Below, one piece after another: positions 59,281-64,000 of a stretch of DNA of 64,000 bases. This stretch comes from Qipengyuania aestuarii (GTDB taxonomy: Bacteria > Pseudomonadota > Alphaproteobacteria > Sphingomonadales > Sphingomonadaceae): contig NZ_JAIGNP010000002.1 of assembly GCF_019711535.1 (NCBI RefSeq), forward strand, positions 124,001 through 188,000. The letters run 5' to 3'. Made by a program: the position numbers and the translations under genes. Within the stretch, counting starts at the first letter, position 1. Each line of letters opens with the position of its first letter. Under the pieces are notes generated by a model that saw only the letters and a program-made list of their open reading frames with translations, searched no databases and was not told where the DNA came from.

Positions 59281-59293
59281 GTCCAAGCTTCTA

Positions 59294-59704
59294 TCAGCGG
59301 GCCTTGGTCCAGGTCTGCGTCTTGCAGAACGGGCCAATACAGCCTTTCACTTCCAGCGTGTTGGCATTCACGCGGCGGATGGTCGAACGGTAGGTCTTGC
59401 CGCTCTTAGGATCGTAGATCTCGCCGCGCCAGTCGTCCCCATCGTCCGTGAAGCCTGTGAGGATCGGCATGCCCAGCAGCTTGCGATCGCGCAGCTTGGG
59501 ATTCTTGTTCCTGGTGTCCCGCTGGTCGAGCCCTTGCGGCGGCGTGACGACGAACTTGGAAATGCGGCCGCAGACGGTCTTGCCGCAATCGCCGATGGTG
59601 ACCACGGCGTTACGCTCCTCGGTCAGCCATTTGCCATCGACTGGCTGAGCGGCGAGCAGGGGAGAGGCGGCGACGAGCGCGGCGAATGCGAGTGCTTTCT
59701 TCAT
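59294..59704 (-). CDS. DUF2147 exported protein
   Basis: A 136-residue protein with signal peptide (LAFAALVAASPLLAAQ) and the DUF2147 pattern: GKWLTEERNAVVTIGDCG, KNPKLRDRKLLGMPILTGF and GCIGPFCKTQTWTK with paired cysteines. Periplasmic; function unknown. AAGGA lies before the ATG. Convergent with the transporter gene. Confidence 0.88.
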   Translation of the reverse strand: MKKALAFAALVAASPLLAAQPVDGKWLTEERNAVVTIGDCGKTVCGRISKFVVTPPQGLDQRDTRNKNPKLRDRKLLGMPILTGFTDDGDDWRGEIYDPKSGKTYRSTIRRVNANTLEVKGCIGPFCKTQTWTKAR

Positions 59705-59759
59705 CTGATGTCCTTGCATGAGTGCATGATGCGGGGTTGTGAGAGGGGATGGATGAACC

Positions 59760-60815
59760 TTAGCCGAAGCCGGCTCCGCGCGGCGCATTGCGCGGCGTGA
59801 GCGCCATAACTTTAAAAAGGTCACCCATGTGGGCGGGGGCGACGAGGCGGTCGTGGGCCTCGGAAATGGCCTTGGCGTGGGCGGGGCTTTTGCTGCTAAG
59901 TGACTGAGCGCGCAGGCCAATTCCCATGGCGGTGAGCCAGGACCCTTGGGCGGCGGTGGCGACGGCAAGGCCTTCCCGGGCCGCGACCTTTGCCAGCGTG
60001 GCAAAATCGACATGGGCGGTGAGATCCATGTCGCCCGGCGCATCGAACAGGCCGACCTTTTCGTGGCGCCGGATCGCCTGCATGGTCTCCCCGGTACGGG
60101 CTTCCAGATAGCCATAATCGATGAACAAGGCCGCGCCGCCCTGAACGTCGATCCGCTGCGCGATCCCGGCCACCGTTGCCGCTGCGCCGGGGCAGGTCTC
60201 GATTACCGTGCCGACCGGCTGGCTGCGCTGTTGGGCCGGAACGGCATCGTCCATCGGACTGGGCCCGGCGGCAAAGACGAAACCGTCCCCGTCGAGCGCC
60301 ACCATCCGTTCGCGCCAGCCCTTATCGGTCATCACGAGTTGCCGGATCGGCAGCGCATCGAGAAATTCGTTGGCGACGATATAGAGCGGGCGGTCTTCGG
60401 GCAGAGTGTCGATCGTATCGTGGAACTGCGGCGCCCCGAGCGCGGCCGCCTGCGCGCCGCGCAGCGCGTCGGAGCCTTCGACCAGATGCACCGGCGGGTT
60501 GAGGCCCGTACTCGCCATGGCGCGCAGCGCGTCGCGGGCCAGCGTCCCCCGCCCGGGGCCGAGTTCGACATAGGCGGCATCGGGCCTACCGGAACGGCTC
60601 CACAGATCGGCCAGCCACAGCCCCACCATTTCGCCGAACATCTGGCTGATTTCGGGCGCAGTGGTGAAATCCCCCTGCGCCCCCAGCGGATCGCGGCTGG
60701 TATAATACCGCGCGTTGCTTTCGCCCATGTAACGCGACACGGGCATCGGGCCGTGCCGCTCGATCAGCCGGCGAAAGGTGGCCGCCAGATCGGTCGGCTG
60801 GATGCCGCCCGTCAT
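59760..60815 (-). CDS. SAM-dependent methyltransferase, MidA/NDUFAF7 family
   Basis: A 351-residue protein. RYYTSRDPLGAQGDFTTAPEISQMFGEM is the family hallmark, followed by the SAM site YVELGPGRGTLARDALRAM and ANEFLDALPIRQLV. In mitochondria NDUFAF7 methylates an Arg of complex I; a similar role is probable in alphaproteobacteria. Its ATG overlaps the lgt stop by 4 bp. Confidence 0.92.
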   Translation of the reverse strand: MTGGIQPTDLAATFRRLIERHGPMPVSRYMGESNARYYTSRDPLGAQGDFTTAPEISQMFGEMVGLWLADLWSRSGRPDAAYVELGPGRGTLARDALRAMASTGLNPPVHLVEGSDALRGAQAAALGAPQFHDTIDTLPEDRPLYIVANEFLDALPIRQLVMTDKGWRERMVALDGDGFVFAAGPSPMDDAVPAQQRSQPVGTVIETCPGAAATVAGIAQRIDVQGGAALFIDYGYLEARTGETMQAIRRHEKVGLFDAPGDMDLTAHVDFATLAKVAAREGLAVATAAQGSWLTAMGIGLRAQSLSSKSPAHAKAISEAHDRLVAPAHMGDLFKVMALTPRNAPRGAGFG

Positions 60816-61693
60816 GCAGTCCGGGGCTGGGAAGCCGGTTTTCCTGCGCTGCTCACCGGAGACCTGACCAGCGCATAGATCAGCACCGCGATACCCACCG
60901 CGATCATCGGCAGCGACAGCCACTGGCCGCGCGACAGCCCGGTTTCGGTCACGACATAGGCAAGATACGCATCCGGTTCGCGGAAGAATTCGTTGACGAA
61001 GCGGCCGACGCCCATGCCGATGGTGAAGATCGCCACCAGCAGGCCGGGGCGATAGCGGGCGCGGGTTTTCCAGAACAGCGCGAGCAGGAGAATGCCGAGC
61101 AGCAGCCCTTCGAGCCCCGCCTGGTACAGCTGGCTGGGATGCCGCGCGACATCGCCGCCGCCGGGGAACACCATCGCCCAGGGAACATCGCCTTCCACCG
61201 GACGGCCATACAGTTCGCCATTGATGAAATTGGCGATGCGGCCGAGCATGTAGCCGATGGGGACGTTGACCGCGACATAGTCGCACACGCGGAGCCAGTT
61301 CAGCCCGCCGCGCCAGGCGACCCAGCTGATCGCTACCAGCACGCCTATCACGCCGCCATGGAAGCTCATCCCGCCGTTCCACAGCTGGAACAGTTCGACG
61401 CCGCCGAACAGTTCGGGCTGATAGAAGGCAGCATAGCCGAGCCGTCCGCCAAGGATCACGCCCAAAGTGCCGTAGAAGAACAGATCGTCTGCATGACGCT
61501 GCGCCAGCGGGGCGCCGGGCGCCTTGATCATCTTCGACAGATGCCAATAGGCGAACAGGATGCCGAACAGATACGCCAGCGAATAGTAACGGAGCTGGAA
61601 ACTGCCGATTTCGAACAGATAGGGCCGAAGTCCAAGCTCCGCCCACTGGATCGGTTCGTGTGCAGCCGCAGTCGCGGCCAGTAGTGACAGCAA
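60812..61693 (-). CDS. lgt: Prolipoprotein diacylglyceryl transferase
   Basis: A 293-residue inner-membrane enzyme that attaches diacylglycerol to the lipobox cysteine. Signatures are the N-terminal SFQLRYYSLAYLFGI, GGRLGYAAFY, GGMSFHGGVIGVL and the strongly conserved GRIANFINGELYGRP. Seven hydrophobic helices. It acts on the lipoproteins seen elsewhere in the window. Confidence 0.96.
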   Translation of the reverse strand: MLSLLAATAAAHEPIQWAELGLRPYLFEIGSFQLRYYSLAYLFGILFAYWHLSKMIKAPGAPLAQRHADDLFFYGTLGVILGGRLGYAAFYQPELFGGVELFQLWNGGMSFHGGVIGVLVAISWVAWRGGLNWLRVCDYVAVNVPIGYMLGRIANFINGELYGRPVEGDVPWAMVFPGGGDVARHPSQLYQAGLEGLLLGILLLALFWKTRARYRPGLLVAIFTIGMGVGRFVNEFFREPDAYLAYVVTETGLSRGQWLSLPMIAVGIAVLIYALVRSPVSSAGKPASQPRTA

Positions 61694-61868
61694 GGTTTTA
61701 TCCCCTTAGAGAATATCGCGAAGGCCGACACGCGCGACCCGTTTCGGATGCGGCTTTTGGCATAGCAGGCCTTTTGGGGAAAGCCTGTCTCGCATCTCTT
61801 TTCGTCCCATGGCGGCGAATAGCGTATGCATATGTCCGGGCAGACAATGGAGAGGAAATACCACGACA

Positions 61869-63563
61869 ATGCCGACTGAACTCGACAAGGATATCCAGCG
61901 TTTCACCAGCGCCGTGACCGCGCCCGGACAAATGTTCGAAACCGTCCCCACGATGCGCCGCGGTGTGGAAATGCCCGCCTTCAAGAATGCCCCACCCAGC
62001 GTGGCGCATTATTTCGCGCATTTCGCGAATGAGAAAAAGGACGTGCTGTTCCTTGTCGATGGCGATCTGCGGCTGACCTTCGGCCAGGTCTATGGTGCCG
62101 CCGCCTGCGTGGCCCACGGCCTGGTGACGAAGCACGGCCTGAAAAAGGGCGACCGCGTGGGCATTGCTGCCCGCAATTCGGCCAATTGGATCATCGCCTA
62201 TATGGGCACGCTGATGGCGGGCGGCTGTGCCACCCTGCTCAATGGCTGGTGGACGGGCGAGGAACTCGCCTACGGCATCAATCTGTGCGACTGTTCGCTG
62301 GTGCTGGCCGATCCGCAGCGCGCCAAACGCATGGAAGGCGAGAACATTTCCGCCAAGGTGGTGGTCTTCGATCACGGCGTTCCCGCCGAAGGGCTGGAGC
62401 CGATCTGGGCCGAAGGCGATACGGCGATGAAGATGCTCGGCGAACTGGGGCCGGACGATCTGGCCACGATCCTTTATACCTCGGGTTCGACCGGCAATCC
62501 CAAGGGCGCCTATTCCGATCATCTCGGCGTGGTGTCGGGCACGATGAATTATGTCGCGCAGACGGTGATGATCCTCCAGATCCTGACCGAGCGGGGCGAG
62601 GCGCCGACGGTCCAGCCCAGCGCGCTGGTCGCAGTGCCTTTGTTCCATGTCACCGGCGAAATCCCGCTGCTGCTGCAAAGCTTCGCGCTGGGCCGCAAGC
62701 TGGTGCTGATGCCGAAATGGGATCCGCGTCAGGCGCTGTGCCTGCTGGAAGAGGAACAGATCACCTATTTCGTGGGCGTTCCGCTGATGAGCTACGAAAT
62801 GGCCACCCATCCCGAGCGCGAGAGTTTCGACCTGTCGAGCTGCAAGAGCTTTGCCGCCGGCGGCGCGCCGCGCCCGCCCGAGCATGTGACCAAGATCAAG
62901 CAGGCATTTCCCGATGGTTTCCCGCTGCTGGGATATGGTCTCACCGAAACCAATGCGGTGGGCTGCGGCAATCTGAACGAGAATTACATGGCCAAGCCCG
63001 GTTCCACGGGCATGCCGTCGAAGCCGCTGGTCGACATGGCCATCATGGACGATGACGGAAACAAGCTGGCATCGGGCGAAGTGGGCGAGGTGTGCATCCG
63101 CACCGCAGCCAATTTCCTCGGCTACTGGAAGAACGAGGAAGCGACCGAGGCGGCCTATACCAAGGATGCCTATTTCCGCACCGGCGATCTGGGCTATCTC
63201 GATGCGGACGACTATCTGTTCATCGTCGACCGCAAGAAGGACATCATCATCCGCGGGGGCGAGAACATTTCCTGCATCGAGGTGGAAGAAGCGATCTATG
63301 CGCATCCCGCCGTCGCCGAATGCAGCGTCTTCGGCGTTCCCGACGAACGGCTGGGTGAAATCCCGGCAGCGGTCTATTTCACCCATAAGGGGCAGGATCT
63401 GCAGCCCGACGAACTGCAGGATTACCTGCGCGAACATATCGCATCCTTCAAGGTGCCGGCACATGTGTGGCGGGCGAGCGACAATCTGCCGCGCCTCGGC
63501 ACGCAGAAAGTCGACAAGCGCGCCGTGAAGGCAACCTACGCACCGAGCATCACTGCGGTTTGA
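61869..63563 (+). CDS. Class I adenylate-forming acyl-CoA synthetase
   Basis: A 564-residue enzyme. The P-loop-like motif is TILYTSGSTGNPKGA, with later YGLTETNAVG, the hinge-lead YFRTGDLGYLDADDYLFIVDRKKD and the catalytic-Lys end LPRLGTQKVDKRAVKA. Fatty or aryl acid activation is likely; the substrate cannot be read from sequence. The start at 61869 begins MPTELDKDIQRF. The glnD start overlaps its stop. Confidence 0.88.
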   Translation: MPTELDKDIQRFTSAVTAPGQMFETVPTMRRGVEMPAFKNAPPSVAHYFAHFANEKKDVLFLVDGDLRLTFGQVYGAAACVAHGLVTKHGLKKGDRVGIAARNSANWIIAYMGTLMAGGCATLLNGWWTGEELAYGINLCDCSLVLADPQRAKRMEGENISAKVVVFDHGVPAEGLEPIWAEGDTAMKMLGELGPDDLATILYTSGSTGNPKGAYSDHLGVVSGTMNYVAQTVMILQILTERGEAPTVQPSALVAVPLFHVTGEIPLLLQSFALGRKLVLMPKWDPRQALCLLEEEQITYFVGVPLMSYEMATHPERESFDLSSCKSFAAGGAPRPPEHVTKIKQAFPDGFPLLGYGLTETNAVGCGNLNENYMAKPGSTGMPSKPLVDMAIMDDDGNKLASGEVGEVCIRTAANFLGYWKNEEATEAAYTKDAYFRTGDLGYLDADDYLFIVDRKKDIIIRGGENISCIEVEEAIYAHPAVAECSVFGVPDERLGEIPAAVYFTHKGQDLQPDELQDYLREHIASFKVPAHVWRASDNLPRLGTQKVDKRAVKATYAPSITAV

Positions 63564-64000
63564 CTACGCCCGCCATCCCCAACCAGCGCAAGATATTCGA
63601 CCGGCGCGAGATCGCGTCCCGGATAGAAGCGCTGGCGCAGGAGCATGGCGACAAATCGCGCCAGTCGGTGGTCGACCTGCTCAAGCAGGCGCTGGAAGGC
63701 GGACGGCGGGAATTGGAAAGCCGGCTGGAGGCGCAGCCTTCGGCCGGTCATGCCATTGCTGGCGGCTATTCCTTTCTGATCGACCAATTGGTGCGCGTGA
63801 TCCACGAATATGTGACGCAGCACACCTATCCCGCGCCCAATCGCAGCGCGGGCGAACGGCTCGCGATCATGGCGGTCGGCGGCTATGGGCGCAGCGAGAT
63901 GGCGCCGCATTCGGATGTCGATATCGCTTTTCTGGTGGGCGAGCGGCGCAATGCCTGGTGCGAACAGGTGGTCGAGGCCATGCTCTATATCCTGTGGGAT
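63560..64000 (+). CDS. glnD: [Protein-PII] uridylyltransferase, 5' part (runs off the window)
   Basis: 147 residues are visible, from a TTG that overlaps the previous stop (TTGA). The segment LAIMAVGGYGRSEMAPHSDVDIAFLV is the nucleotidyltransferase motif with GG and the metal-binding Asp pair of GlnD. It uridylylates PII proteins according to glutamine level. The window ends inside the catalytic domain. Confidence 0.88.
   Translation, partial: MTTPAIPNQRKIFDRREIASRIEALAQEHGDKSRQSVVDLLKQALEGGRRELESRLEAQPSAGHAIAGGYSFLIDQLVRVIHEYVTQHTYPAPNRSAGERLAIMAVGGYGRSEMAPHSDVDIAFLVGERRNAWCEQVVEAMLYILWD

Overview
The window reads as a high-GC alphaproteobacterial chromosome segment. The gene content and protein style (NdrAB class Ia, zf-CHCC protein, DUF2171 and PRC-barrel proteins, HWE kinase, tRNA-Gly with encoded CCA, many 4-bp ATGA overlaps, frequent GTG/TTG starts) suggest the Sphingomonadales, most likely the Erythrobacteraceae. 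That placement is inferred from resemblance, not from a search.

Positions 1-9367 are accessory DNA, lower in GC than the rest and ending just beyond the 3' end of gyrB. From left to right they hold: a Hachiman-like antiphage pair on the minus strand (HamA-like PD-(D/E)xK nuclease at 3525-4322 and HamB-like DECH helicase at 235-3532, the latter broken by a one-base insertion at 1561-1564); a proteasome-fold Ntn-hydrolase (4454-5398) behind an unknown 81-residue protein; and a plus-strand protease cassette (6035-8760) made of an exported coiled-coil protein, an S8 subtilase and a tiny protein that resembles the subtilase's own N-terminal prodomain. The cassette sits between two 17-bp direct repeats. 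The left end of the island lies outside the window.

From 9368 to about 28.7 kb the genes are mostly core metabolism: gyrB, L-serine dehydratase and a ZIP-like transporter, guaA, a quinone oxidoreductase-like enzyme, two endonuclease III paralogues flanking an Old Yellow Enzyme, tldD, a zf-CHCC protein, an ABC ATPase without its permease, nadB, a diguanylate cyclase and an alpha/beta hydrolase. From 29 to 36 kb, nrdA and nrdB are separated by 3.7 kb holding sbtA/sbtB (bicarbonate transporter and PII-like partner), their divergent LysR regulator and two small stress-type proteins. A low-GC NgoMIV-like restriction-modification pair (36073-37883) follows nrdB.

From 38 to 46 kb come small envelope or stress proteins, argB, a tight yggT-folD-lipoprotein-marC operon, a thioredoxin-TPR protein overlapping a Lon-substrate-domain protein, and tRNA-Gly(GCC). 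From 46 to 64 kb come a ZnuD-like TonB receptor, an enoyl-reductase-like oxidoreductase, dcd, an acyltransferase, part of the leucine degradation pathway (ivd, a PhnA-like gene, mccB), an HWE sensor kinase, an osmoprotectant ABC transporter with a permease-binding protein fusion, a MidA-type methyltransferase with lgt, an acyl-CoA synthetase and the start of glnD.

The best candidates for something undescribed are in the first 9.4 kb: a defence pair beside two unrelated protease cassettes, one of which carries its own detached prodomain-like protein.
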